Assembly: GCA_964510575.1 (NCBI GenBank)
Contig: CAZECN010000017.1
Coordinates: 1-62,927, forward strand
DNA length: 62,927 nt
Source of the DNA: CALKYB01 sp964510575
GTDB lineage: Bacteria > Bdellovibrionota_C > UBA2361 > SZUA-149 > CALKYB01
Reading direction: 5' to 3'
Below are positions 51,479 to 59,780 of this stretch, one piece after another. A program made the translations under genes and the position numbers. Under the pieces are notes generated by a model. It did not search any database. It saw only the letters and a list, made by a program, of their open reading frames with translations, and was not told where the DNA came from. Position 1 is the first letter of the stretch, and every line of letters begins with the position of its first letter.

Positions 51479-53896
51479 GTGCTACTGGTTGGAGCCATAT
51501 TTTTGAATATCCTGAGATACTTACCTTTACTTATTCTACTGAGCTTCAGCGGTTTCATTCTGAACTGGTTTAGCTTTTATTTGACCTCTGGAATTGTTCC
51601 TGCGGTTGACCTTGCAGGTCATGTTTCTCAAACCGAGCGGCTTGTTGAAGCCTTGCTTTCAGGCGGCCTGTTTTATTTTGACGAGAGAACCTTCAGTGGT
51701 TGGCCCGCTTTTCAATTCTACGGTTTTCTTCCTCATCTCGCGGCAGCTTTATCATACCCCTTGGTAAGTATTTTTACTGAAAGTGGTGGTCTTTCAGTTG
51801 ATCAAAGTGCCTTTCGGCTATCGGTTCACTGTTGGTTAGTGTTTGGCTGCGCGACTCTAAATCTTTCAGTTTACTATTTTGTCAGTGCCATGTGGAGGAA
51901 CGAATCTTTTACGTTCTGGGCTAAAGTGGCTTTGGCTTCGATAGTTTCTGCCCTGACCTTTTGGTTTCTAAACCACGATCATCAGTGGTACGGAATTGGC
52001 GCTGCTGCTCCTCTTAATATAGGACTCTTTTCTCAAGTATTTGGCTGGCACTTCTTTTTATTGCACCTGGGAGCATTGGTTAGATTTCTTAAAGAGGATT
52101 CAGGTAGGCAATTTGCTTTAACTTCAGTCTTCTTTGCTGCTTTATTCGTCTCTCATACTTTAACAGCTGTTTATTCAGGCTTTATCGTTTTCATGGCAAT
52201 TGTTTGGTTTCGGGAGCATAGAGCTTCCATACTGCAAAGCCATCTTGTGGGAGTCTGTTTGGTTGCTTTTTGGCTCCTACCATTTTTTAAGTATTCAAGC
52301 ACCTACACCGCGCTCGATGTTTATAGACCTCAAGGTGACTTTCTGGAGCTTTTCTTTCGTTATCCGCTTGTCACCCTGAAAGATAATTTGTTGAGCTTGT
52401 TTTTTAGCGGGCAATTTAAAAGCATGAGCCCGGTAGAGCCTTTTCTTCTATTCTCGCTCTTTATTGCTGTTTGGAAGAGAGAGCAAATTAGCTCAAAGTA
52501 TTTCTACTTTTTTATATTTAGCTTGCCTGTTTCAATTGCAGTTTTTTCAAGTGGTTTTATATCTAGTAGTATTCCGTTAGGCATTCACTACTACCGATTC
52601 AACGCCTATCATTTTCTTTTGTTAATGGCCCTACTTTGCTGGCCTGTTGTGGCTTGTGTTTCTAGAGGAACCGCTTCTCGCGGTTATGCGCTAGTTCTTC
52701 TCGTTTTTTCAGTTTTTTGCATTTGGGTAAATACATCTTTGCCTCACTACGAAAGATCGAAAATTAAAGGTTTAGCTGAGAGCAGAAATTACTTGAAGGA
52801 TGAACAGTCAGTTGTGAATGCTCTTGCCGCTAGTCAGGGAAGGTCTGGAGGAAGAGTTTATACGGAGTATTTTGATGATTATGAACGCTATAGCTTTCTT
52901 TCTGCTCACTATATTCATACCCATCTAACCAGTACTCGAGAGGTGTTGAACGGTTTATTTGTCCAGAGTGCCTTGGCTTATCGAATGCCTGTTGTAAGTG
53001 CTAATTTACTTGGTGCTAAAACTTACCATACTCCCTTATTGTTTACTGATCGTTCAGAGCTTAGTGATGCAACCAAGGTTCAGCAGCTAAAAGATTTTGG
53101 AGTTAGTGACATTGTAATTGGGAATCGTAGATTTCTTGAAAAGCTACAACCTTTTCTTGTTGAGCCCGAGAGGAAAATAGGCCTTTACTGGACTGCTAAG
53201 ATTTCAAACAGTGCTTTTAATCCAATAACACCTGTTAAAAAGAAAGTTGTCGGTTATTTAGATCTAAAAGGGAATTTACCTTTTAAGTTTATCCAGTATT
53301 TTCTTTACGCTCGGGATAGTTTTTATCCAGAAGTGGAACTCATTGCTCTAGACGGGCTATCGAATATGCCCGAAGACATGAAGGGTGTAATTATCAATGG
53401 TCAGCTTACTGGCAAATTGAAGCAGCCAAAGCTAGAACTAGACTATCAGGAGCCCGTTCATTTCAATCATTTTGGCGTCAGATATCAACATAATTTTGAA
53501 TTAGACAGTTTTAATGAAGCCGAAGCCTATCTGAATTCTAAGCGCAGCCAGCTTAGCAATTTGATTTCAGGAATTAGTGCTCCAAAAGTTTCCGGAAAGG
53601 AGCCCCGCAGGTCTAGTGAGCGTCGTTTTAATAGAATGGATTTTGAAAATCTTGAACCGGGACATCTATACCGAGTCAACTACAGTTATTTTCCTTACTG
53701 GAAGGCCAAGGGCGCTAAGATATTTAGAGGAATGGGGGAGAGGATTTTTCTTCAAGCCACCGGTGAGACTGCACAGCTGAAGTATTCCAAGTGGCACGAC
53801 TGGACAAGTTGGCTAGGCCTTTTTGTTAGTCTATTTGCGGCTGCAATAGTTTGGGTTGAATTTAAGACTTCTGAAGAGGAAAAAAACTCAGATTAG
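51479..53896 (+). CDS. Large multi-spanning membrane protein, GT-C-like (805 aa)
   Basis: It has roughly ten hydrophobic segments in the first ~430 residues, then a large soluble domain and a last helix near the C-terminus ('WLGLFVSLFAAAIVWVEF'). After the first helix an acidic loop 'VPAVDLAGHVSQTERLVEAL' and 'SGWPAFQFYGFLPHLAAAL' resemble GT-C or 6-pyruvoyl-tetrahydropterin-synthase-related membrane families, which use lipid-linked sugars. The start is uncertain: the GTG at 51479 is preceded at once by a hairpin (ctgct-ttcgag-agcag) and lacks a Shine-Dalgarno; a TTG at 51488 is an alternative. Its role is probably envelope glycan assembly, inferred. Confidence 0.7.
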   Translation: MLLVGAIFLNILRYLPLLILLSFSGFILNWFSFYLTSGIVPAVDLAGHVSQTERLVEALLSGGLFYFDERTFSGWPAFQFYGFLPHLAAALSYPLVSIFTESGGLSVDQSAFRLSVHCWLVFGCATLNLSVYYFVSAMWRNESFTFWAKVALASIVSALTFWFLNHDHQWYGIGAAAPLNIGLFSQVFGWHFFLLHLGALVRFLKEDSGRQFALTSVFFAALFVSHTLTAVYSGFIVFMAIVWFREHRASILQSHLVGVCLVAFWLLPFFKYSSTYTALDVYRPQGDFLELFFRYPLVTLKDNLLSLFFSGQFKSMSPVEPFLLFSLFIAVWKREQISSKYFYFFIFSLPVSIAVFSSGFISSSIPLGIHYYRFNAYHFLLLMALLCWPVVACVSRGTASRGYALVLLVFSVFCIWVNTSLPHYERSKIKGLAESRNYLKDEQSVVNALAASQGRSGGRVYTEYFDDYERYSFLSAHYIHTHLTSTREVLNGLFVQSALAYRMPVVSANLLGAKTYHTPLLFTDRSELSDATKVQQLKDFGVSDIVIGNRRFLEKLQPFLVEPERKIGLYWTAKISNSAFNPITPVKKKVVGYLDLKGNLPFKFIQYFLYARDSFYPEVELIALDGLSNMPEDMKGVIINGQLTGKLKQPKLELDYQEPVHFNHFGVRYQHNFELDSFNEAEAYLNSKRSQLSNLISGISAPKVSGKEPRRSSERRFNRMDFENLEPGHLYRVNYSYFPYWKAKGAKIFRGMGERIFLQATGETAQLKYSKWHDWTSWLGLFVSLFAAAIVWVEFKTSEEEKNSD

Positions 53897-53957
53897 CTTA
53901 GTTTTATCCTTGTACGCCCCTGAGATTTAACCTATAAGTACTGTCGTGGCAGCGTTA

Positions 53958-53997
53958 TTGGAGGGGGAGATACGGGGAGTTCGAGGCCCCGCCCCAA
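53958..53997. terminator. GC-rich hairpin between convergent genes
   Basis: An imperfect long stem (ttgg-a-ggggg ... cccc-g-ccccaa) encloses gggg-agttcgagg-cccc. It lies between the stop codons of the GT-C-like gene and topA. There is no U-tract on either side. A factor-dependent or bidirectional termination structure is likely. The GTTCGAG loop and the following 'acca' recall a tRNA 3' end, but no cloverleaf can be built. Confidence 0.35.
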
Positions 53998-54030
53998 CCA
54001 TTCTCACCGAAACATTTCTTTTGAGCCCTA

Positions 54031-56784
54031 CTATTCCTTATCGGCGTCTTTCTTTTCAGCTTTCTTTTTAGGAGCAGCTTTTTTCTTAGTAGCGACTTTC
54101 TTGGTTGTGGCTTTTTTCTTGGTTTCCTTCTTCTCAGAGTCCTTAGCAGCAGCTTTTTTAGTAGTAGCCTTCTTTTTAGTGTCTTTTTTGGCAGCTGCTT
54201 TCTTTTTCTTAGGCTTAGGCGTTGTCTTTCCTAACTTATCTCTGCGGGCAAGAAGTAGCTCGCAAGCTCGCTCCATAGTGAGTTCTAAAGGATCTTCACC
54301 TTTTGGAATAGTAGCGTTTACCTTTCCATCAGAAACATACGGACCATAACGACCTGTTCTAACAGTTACTGGCAATTCGCTGTCTGGATGTTCACCTAGC
54401 TCCTTCAAGGCTTTCGGAGCAGCTCTTTTTCGACTTTTCTTGGGCTGAGCTAGTAAGTGCATAGCTTGCTCTAAGGTAATCGTAATTGGAGACATTTCCT
54501 CCATATTGATAGAGCGAGTTTCTGTTCCGCATTTAATGTAAGGGCCGAAGCGACCGTTGGCGGCCATTACAGGTTCTTTCATCTCTGGGTGTTCCCCAAG
54601 ATCAATCGGTAAAGCAAGGAGCTTAACAGACTGCTCTAAGGTGACGTCCTCTGGAGTCATGTTAGACAATAGCGAAGCCATCTTAGGCTTTTTCTTGGAA
54701 CCCTCCTCTTGGTCACCATGCTGAACATAAGGACCGTATGGGCCAACCTTAAGATAAATTGGTTTTCCAGACTCTGGGTGTTCTCCGAGACTCTCTGGTG
54801 GCCTAGAGGCCAGCTCTAGTGCCTGAACTGCTGCATCGAGAGTTAGCTCGTCAGGAGCTGTTCCATCGGGAACGCTAGAGCGCTGCTCTCCGTTAGTTAT
54901 GAAAGGCCCGTAACGACCAATTCTAACTTCAACATCAACTCCTCCATCGGTTGTTCCTAATGGGATTCCACAGACAACTCTGGGGTCAATGTCCTCGAGA
55001 CCTTTAGTTATCAAAGTTTCTAGGCCTGGGTGACCATTACCGAAATAAAAGTTCTTTAAATACTTTATATTCTCAGCTTCGCCACGTGAAATAGCATCAA
55101 GATCATCTTCAAGTTTAGCAGTGAAGTCGTAGTCAACGATATTAGAGAAATGATTTTCAAGCAGAGAAACTACTGACATCGCAGTGAAAGACGGAACAAG
55201 TGCAGAGCCTTTTTTGAAGGCATAAGATCTGTTTAGAACAAGTTCCACAACAGCAGCCCAAGTACTCGGTCTTCCAATCCCTCGCTTCTCAAGCTCCTTA
55301 ATCATACTACCCTCAGTATAACGAGCTGGTGGTTGGGTAGTATGTTCTGTTTCGTTAGCTTCTTTAGTTTTGAGGGCGTCTTTTTCCTTCATCTTAGGAA
55401 GGAATTTTTCCTGGTCAGCCAAATCCGCATCTGGATCATCTGAACCTTCAACATAAGCTCTCAAGTATCCAGGGAAGGTAATCGTTTTTCCTGCAGCTCT
55501 GAATCTAGCGTCTTCAACTTCAACGTGAACAGAGATATGGGTTCCAGTTGCATTCATCATCTGTGAGGCAACAGTTCTCTTCCATATTAGATCGTAGAGT
55601 TTGAACGCTTCCGAGCCAAGCTTAGACTTAACTTCTTCCGGCGGAGTGAATTGCACCCCAGCTGGTCGAATAGCTTCGTGAGCTTCCTGAGCATTTTTAA
55701 CCTTAGTGGTATAAATTCTTGGCTCGTCCGGTAAGTATTCTTTCCCGTAGTCTCTTTTAATAAAGCCCCTAGCCGCTTCAAGAGCTTCATTGGATAAGGT
55801 AGTTGAGTCAGTTCTCATGTAGGTAATGAAACCGTTCTCGTAAAGCTGCTGAGCAACGCTCATTGTGTGCCGAGCTGAAAACCTTAGTTTTCTGTTACCC
55901 TCTTGCTGAAGAGTACTGGTAACAAAAGGTGGTGCTGGCTTAGAAGTATAAGGCTTTTCCTCTACCGAAGTTACTGTTGGAGTTCCATTAACTACTTTGT
56001 CCTTGATTGCTCTTGCAGCTTTTTCATCAAGCGCGACTACTTTGTCTGCTTTAAGTAGTTCTCCAGTGTTTGGATGAAAATCTTTACCAGTGGCAATTCG
56101 TTTCTCACCAACATGGGTTAGTTCAGCCTCGAAATCATCCTTATCTTTTAGGAAGCTAGTTTTAACTCCCCAGTAAGTAGCTTTACAGAATGCTATTCTT
56201 TCTCGCTCTCGTTCTACGAGAAGTCGAATGGCAACACTTTGAACTCGGCCAGCACTAAGTTTTGGACCAATCTTTCTCCAAAGTAGTTCGCTCAGTTTGT
56301 AGCCGTAAAGTCGGTCAATGATTCTTCTGGTTTCTTGAGCCCTGACAAGATCTTCGTCAAGTTCTCTAGGGTTATCCAAGGAAGCCTGAATAGCCTCTTT
56401 GGTAATCTCGTGAAAAACTAGTCTTTGAAAAGGCACTTTTGGCTTCAAAACTTCAAGCAAATGCCAGCTAATAGACTCTCCCTCGCGGTCTTCATCCGTC
56501 GCGAGATAAATTTCTTTAGCTTCACCTACGAGTTTTTTTAAGTCTTTAACGTGATCCTTTTTGCTTTTAGGAATTACGTATGTCGCTTCGAAGTCCTTAT
56601 CAATATTGACTCCCAAACTGGCCCATTTCTCTTTTTTAATCTTAGCCGGAACCTCTGAAGCATTCCGTGGCAGGTCACGTACATGACCGTTTGAGGCTTT
56701 AATGATGTAATCCTTACCCAGAAACTTTTTGATAGTTTTGGCTTTGGTTGGTGACTCTACTATTACAAGATACTTGTCGGACAT
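54031..56784 (-). CDS. topA: DNA topoisomerase I
   Basis: The type IA enzyme that relaxes negative supercoils. Toprim 'LVIVESPTKAKTIKKFLG' and 'ATDEDREGESISWHLLEVL', 'LSAGRVQSVAIRLLVERERE', and the active-site Tyr in 'GFITYMRTDSTTLS' are present. Zinc-finger Cys motifs are not seen in the C-terminal part. Instead there are about four repeats of the type 'LGEHPESGKPIYLKVGPYGP' (topoisomerase C-terminal repeats). The end is a Lys/Ala-rich tail of about 70 residues, resembling histone-H1-like tails. The total length is 917 aa. It is followed by a convergent neighbour and preceded by 233 nt of non-coding sequence. Confidence 0.96.
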   Translation of the reverse strand: MSDKYLVIVESPTKAKTIKKFLGKDYIIKASNGHVRDLPRNASEVPAKIKKEKWASLGVNIDKDFEATYVIPKSKKDHVKDLKKLVGEAKEIYLATDEDREGESISWHLLEVLKPKVPFQRLVFHEITKEAIQASLDNPRELDEDLVRAQETRRIIDRLYGYKLSELLWRKIGPKLSAGRVQSVAIRLLVERERERIAFCKATYWGVKTSFLKDKDDFEAELTHVGEKRIATGKDFHPNTGELLKADKVVALDEKAARAIKDKVVNGTPTVTSVEEKPYTSKPAPPFVTSTLQQEGNRKLRFSARHTMSVAQQLYENGFITYMRTDSTTLSNEALEAARGFIKRDYGKEYLPDEPRIYTTKVKNAQEAHEAIRPAGVQFTPPEEVKSKLGSEAFKLYDLIWKRTVASQMMNATGTHISVHVEVEDARFRAAGKTITFPGYLRAYVEGSDDPDADLADQEKFLPKMKEKDALKTKEANETEHTTQPPARYTEGSMIKELEKRGIGRPSTWAAVVELVLNRSYAFKKGSALVPSFTAMSVVSLLENHFSNIVDYDFTAKLEDDLDAISRGEAENIKYLKNFYFGNGHPGLETLITKGLEDIDPRVVCGIPLGTTDGGVDVEVRIGRYGPFITNGEQRSSVPDGTAPDELTLDAAVQALELASRPPESLGEHPESGKPIYLKVGPYGPYVQHGDQEEGSKKKPKMASLLSNMTPEDVTLEQSVKLLALPIDLGEHPEMKEPVMAANGRFGPYIKCGTETRSINMEEMSPITITLEQAMHLLAQPKKSRKRAAPKALKELGEHPDSELPVTVRTGRYGPYVSDGKVNATIPKGEDPLELTMERACELLLARRDKLGKTTPKPKKKKAAAKKDTKKKATTKKAAAKDSEKKETKKKATTKKVATKKKAAPKKKAEKKDADKE

Positions 56785-57017
56785 GTCCCTAGTTTTTGAA
56801 AAGGCCTGTAAGGCAGTCGGCGCTTAAACACTTGAAAACACTACTCTTTTCCAAGCTCCCATTATATTGCCCCTAAGGCAACTCCGCTAAGGTTCAACAA
56901 ATCAAAGATTTAGGCAAGTTTAGTTAATTTTCCTACCTTTATTATTGATAAAAATCATGCTAGATAAGCTGGTTCAAAAACTACTTTGTTCACGTAAGTC
57001 ATTTCAACTTTTACTTC

Positions 57018-58001
57018 ATGTCAAAACGAATCTGGATAACCTGGGAAACCCAGCGAAGAAACAAAGAACTAGCTGATGCTTTCGATTGTGAGTTTCATCA
57101 ATTTGATTTCTCTAAGTCCAATCCCTTAGTTAGATTTTTAGTTTCGGCCCAAAAAACAATAGCTGAAGTTTATGCCAACAGAAATGGGGTTGTCTTTGCT
57201 CAATACCCTTCGGTGTTTTTGGTATGTCTCCTCGGCTTTCTCAAATATTTTATAAAATTTGACCTGGTTGTTGATGCTCACAACGGAGCTCTTGAAGAGT
57301 ATCATGGCGAGGGGTTTCGAAAGATGCTTTCTAAGTTTGCTCTAGGTCGCTCTGATTTTGTTATCCTAAGCAACACTTCCTTAGTGCCCCTACTGGATCC
57401 TTTCCAATCCAAAGCTTTGATTCTTCCAGACAAGGTTCCGGAAATTGAGGAGCATCCAGCGCCTGAATTAACATCTGGCTTTGCTAGGCCTTGGATGACT
57501 CTCATCGCTAGTTATGCTGATGATGAACCAATAGAAGAGTTTTTAAACGGATTTCTGGCCAGTAAAGTTGCTGAAAAGGGGACTTTGTTTGTTACTGGCA
57601 GAAAGTCTAGAGCTGGAGAGCTAGTCCGCTATGAAAGTGATCAGCTAGTCTTTACAGACTTTTTAACGGAGGAAGAATTCTGCGGTCTGATTCAAAAGTC
57701 AGACCTGTTGGTTGATTTGACCACGAGAGAAGGCTGTTTGGTTTGCGGAGCCTATGAGGCGCTAGCTGTTGAAGTTCCGGTTCTGCTATCTAACAAAGAG
57801 GCATTGAAGAAAACTTTTCCTTCTGGAACAATATTTGCTGATAACGATTCGGAGTCTTTTGCTCGAGGTATTGAAAGTTTCTCAGGAAATAAGGAACAAT
57901 TAAAGCTCGACGTTAGCGATATGCAGTCTAAGTTTAATCAAACTTGGAACGGTCTTTTTCAAATAGCTGACCAGAAAATCAAAGAATTTGCGGAGACCTA
58001 G
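57018..58001 (+). CDS. Glycosyltransferase (GT-B fold, GT4-like)
   Basis: A 327-aa protein with a two-lobe layout. The N-terminal lobe has 'RIWITWETQRRNKELADAF' and 'LVVDAHNGALEEYHGEG'. The C-terminal lobe has 'PWMTLIASYADDEPIEEFL', 'TGRKSRAGELVRYE', 'LIQKSDLLVDLTTREGCLVC' and 'GAYEALAVEVPVLLSNKEAL', the nucleotide-sugar-binding E-x7-E-like region of GT4 enzymes. There is no membrane segment apart from a short hydrophobic stretch ('FLVCLLGFLKYFI') that may bind the inner membrane. It probably acts in envelope glycan synthesis; donor and acceptor are unknown. Confidence 0.8.
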   Translation: MSKRIWITWETQRRNKELADAFDCEFHQFDFSKSNPLVRFLVSAQKTIAEVYANRNGVVFAQYPSVFLVCLLGFLKYFIKFDLVVDAHNGALEEYHGEGFRKMLSKFALGRSDFVILSNTSLVPLLDPFQSKALILPDKVPEIEEHPAPELTSGFARPWMTLIASYADDEPIEEFLNGFLASKVAEKGTLFVTGRKSRAGELVRYESDQLVFTDFLTEEEFCGLIQKSDLLVDLTTREGCLVCGAYEALAVEVPVLLSNKEALKKTFPSGTIFADNDSESFARGIESFSGNKEQLKLDVSDMQSKFNQTWNGLFQIADQKIKEFAET

Positions 58002-58097
58002 TTAAGCTCTGACTTTGGTAGTGGTCGAAAGTCTCGAGTCCATTTCATTGGGTTCGAGGCCAAATTTTTTCTTCCGAACATAGAACAACACCTCCCC

Positions 58098-58125
58098 CTA
58101 GTATTTAAGCACCTGAAAATACTAG
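58098..58125 (+). terminator. Stem-loop followed by a distal T-run
   Basis: Perfect 9-bp arms (ctagtattt / aaatactag) enclose a 10-nt loop. A T-run lies at 58143-58149, 18 nt later. The structure is in the non-coding stretch between the glycosyltransferase and the secreted protein. It could end the first transcript or sit in the leader of the second. Confidence 0.35.
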
Positions 58126-58183
58126 CCTTTCTAGGGCTACTATTTTTTTGAAGCGACAAGCTGTTTTCCCTAGATTAGAGAGT

Positions 58184-58843
58184 ATGAACAAAACTTATCT
58201 TTCAGTATTAGTCGGAACCTTGATTCTGTCCCCTTCGTCGGCTTCCGCTCAACTATCCCAATTGGATTTTGATTATAAACCCAACAAAAAAGTTGCCAGT
58301 GTTGTGGTCGACTCCGAAGAGAATCGTGAGTTGATTAAAGAAATGACAGGAGATAGTCCGGCTACAGAGGATACTGCATCCAAAGCTCTTCCAGCTGATA
58401 AGGAAGATAGTCGAGCGGCACTTTTTGGCGAAAAAATTGAAAAGAATATTTTCCAAGAGCCAGTTTGGTTAGTGCCTGCTAAATCAGGCCCAAAAGTAGA
58501 TAGAGATAATAGTGCGACTATTACTAGCTTTGTTGGCTGGGAACCTGAGGAAGGCGAATCATGTGCTAAGCCTGTTAATGAGGTTCAATCGACTATGAAG
58601 TCTAGAGCTTTGGAGAATGTTATATCTCGTTTAACCGGAGAAAAGCCCTCTTCTCTTTGTTCAAATACTTGTGAGACTGGTAAGCAACCCTTAGTTTCTA
58701 AACTAACAGTTGCAGATATGAAGGGAGGCGCTTTTAAGTTTTCAGTATTGGAAGGAAGCTGCACTTACCAAATGACTAGTCCTGAAGAAGGTTGGACTAA
58801 GCTTCGAGTCGAGAAAATCACTTGCGAATGCATGTCGTTATAG
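58184..58843 (+). CDS. Secreted hypothetical protein (219 aa)
   Basis: A clear signal peptide: MNKTYLSVLVGTLILS followed by PSSASAQ, with probable cleavage after the second Ala. The ATG at 58184 is preferred over an in-frame TTG at 58148 because it sits directly in front of the signal peptide and has GAGAG upstream. The mature protein has six Cys, including a CSNTC motif and a closely spaced C-terminal pair (CEC), suggesting disulfides in the periplasm. The family is not recognised. It converges with the Cas4-like genes with a 7-nt gap. Confidence 0.7.
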   Translation: MNKTYLSVLVGTLILSPSSASAQLSQLDFDYKPNKKVASVVVDSEENRELIKEMTGDSPATEDTASKALPADKEDSRAALFGEKIEKNIFQEPVWLVPAKSGPKVDRDNSATITSFVGWEPEEGESCAKPVNEVQSTMKSRALENVISRLTGEKPSSLCSNTCETGKQPLVSKLTVADMKGGAFKFSVLEGSCTYQMTSPEEGWTKLRVEKITCECMSL

Positions 58844-58850
58844 TTTTTCG

Positions 58851-59432
58851 TCAGCTCTTGTGACGATGCTCACATAAATTACTAACATCACAAAACTTAC
58901 ATTTTTTCTCTGTCGGACGAGGAACAGCAGGAATGCCTTCATTTATTGAATGCATTTCATCGATTAGTGTTTCTAACCACCGCTGTTTTTCCTCTGTGTT
59001 TTTAACTTTTACAACTCGACGCTTCTTCCCCATTAACAAGATGCCGTGTGGTGGACGCGTGTTTGTTTCCTCTTCAATTAATCGCAGGTAGCTTAGAATT
59101 TTTACTACATGACGATCCTGAACCTTGCTACTCATCGGAACTAGATCTACTGGAATCGTAAATTTTCCTTCCTTAACCAAGGCGTCAGGAGTGCCTTTAA
59201 GCATTAAATTTATAGACTGGAAACTACGAGTTGGGAACTTATCATTATCTTTGAGAGACAAGACTTCAAGAGTAAGAATTGAATCAGACTGGTCAGCTAG
59301 ATTGCTGTATTTTCTGTCGAAAAAATCCCATAAGAAGATCAACAGGCCTAGGACTAGTAGTAATGCGAAAATCTCTAAAGGTATGGTGCCTGGCTCATAC
59401 TGACCAAGCATGTTCTCTAACCACGAGTTCAT
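58851..59432 (-). CDS. Cas4-like PD-(D/E)XK protein, C-terminal half with N-terminal membrane anchor (193 aa)
   Basis: Residues 17-37 form a transmembrane helix ('TIPLEIFALLLVLGLLIFLW'). The rest resembles the nuclease and Fe-S part of the Cas4/Dna2 family (DUF83): 'LKGTPDALV' (Asp83), 'FTIPVDLVPMSSK', 'DRHVVKILSYLRLIEE', and a final 'KKCKFCDVSNLC' with Cys178, Cys181 and Cys187. Cas4 proteins use one further Cys at the N-terminus, which is missing here but is present in the upstream partner gene. The usual E-x-K reads D-L-V (96-98) and the later Gln motif has Lys111, so nuclease activity is uncertain. It overlaps the upstream gene by 4 nt (ATGA). No CRISPR array or other cas gene is in the window. 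Confidence 0.65.
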   Translation of the reverse strand: MNSWLENMLGQYEPGTIPLEIFALLLVLGLLIFLWDFFDRKYSNLADQSDSILTLEVLSLKDNDKFPTRSFQSINLMLKGTPDALVKEGKFTIPVDLVPMSSKVQDRHVVKILSYLRLIEEETNTRPPHGILLMGKKRRVVKVKNTEEKQRWLETLIDEMHSINEGIPAVPRPTEKKCKFCDVSNLCEHRHKS

Positions 59433-59677
59433 TTATTTAGCTCTAACAAAAAGACTAGAATGACTAACATCACGAGGAGCACATATGCGACTTTGGTGTA
59501 TAGCTTGAATTCAGCAAGCATTCCTTGCTTTTCTATCCAGTCTTTTCTTTCTTTGGCTGCTGTTTGATTTGGGGTTGTTTTTGGCTGGAATTGTTTTGAG
59601 GAACCTTTTAATCTCCATGCCTCTGGGCAAACCACATAGCTGGCTAGCTCGTTCGCAGAAATTATTTTTTTCTCCAA
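59429..59677 (-). CDS. Cas4-like N-terminal Cys fragment with C-terminal membrane anchor (82 aa)
   Basis: The protein begins MEKKIISANELASYVVCPEAW. This closely matches the N-terminal 'ISASELxxYxxCPR' helix that supplies the first Fe-S cysteine (Cys17) in Cas4 proteins. A charged linker follows, then a transmembrane helix (about residues 61-80) and the end. The start is TTG with GAGGA about 9 nt upstream. The stop TGA overlaps the ATG of the next gene (ATGA), and the codon in front of that ATG in its own frame is TAA. The split therefore does not look like a one-base sequencing error. Together the pair would rebuild a four-Cys Cas4-like protein with a transmembrane hairpin. Confidence 0.6.
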   Translation of the reverse strand: MEKKIISANELASYVVCPEAWRLKGSSKQFQPKTTPNQTAAKERKDWIEKQGMLAEFKLYTKVAYVLLVMLVILVFLLELNK

Positions 59678-59780
59678 GGCTTCGCTTCCTCAATATCTTG
59701 AAAATTAAAATATGAACTAACTATAGCGGAGAATAGTAGCCTTAACTACAGATTAAAAAATTGAGGCAATGGCTAGCTTA

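Noticed and set aside
53970..54000. tRNA 3'-end-like sequence (GTTCGAG loop, ccccaacca)
   Set aside because: The arm sizes are wrong (9-nt loop) and no anticodon or D-arm can be found upstream. It is better explained as a GC-rich hairpin between convergent genes.
58060..58080. Second GTTCGAGGCC motif before the secreted-protein gene, tRNA T-arm-like
   Set aside because: Only a 4-bp stem is possible and nothing else of a tRNA is present. It may be chance similarity.
58851..59677. A CRISPR-Cas locus around the Cas4-like genes
   Set aside because: No repeat-spacer array and no cas1, cas2 or effector gene is found anywhere in the window.
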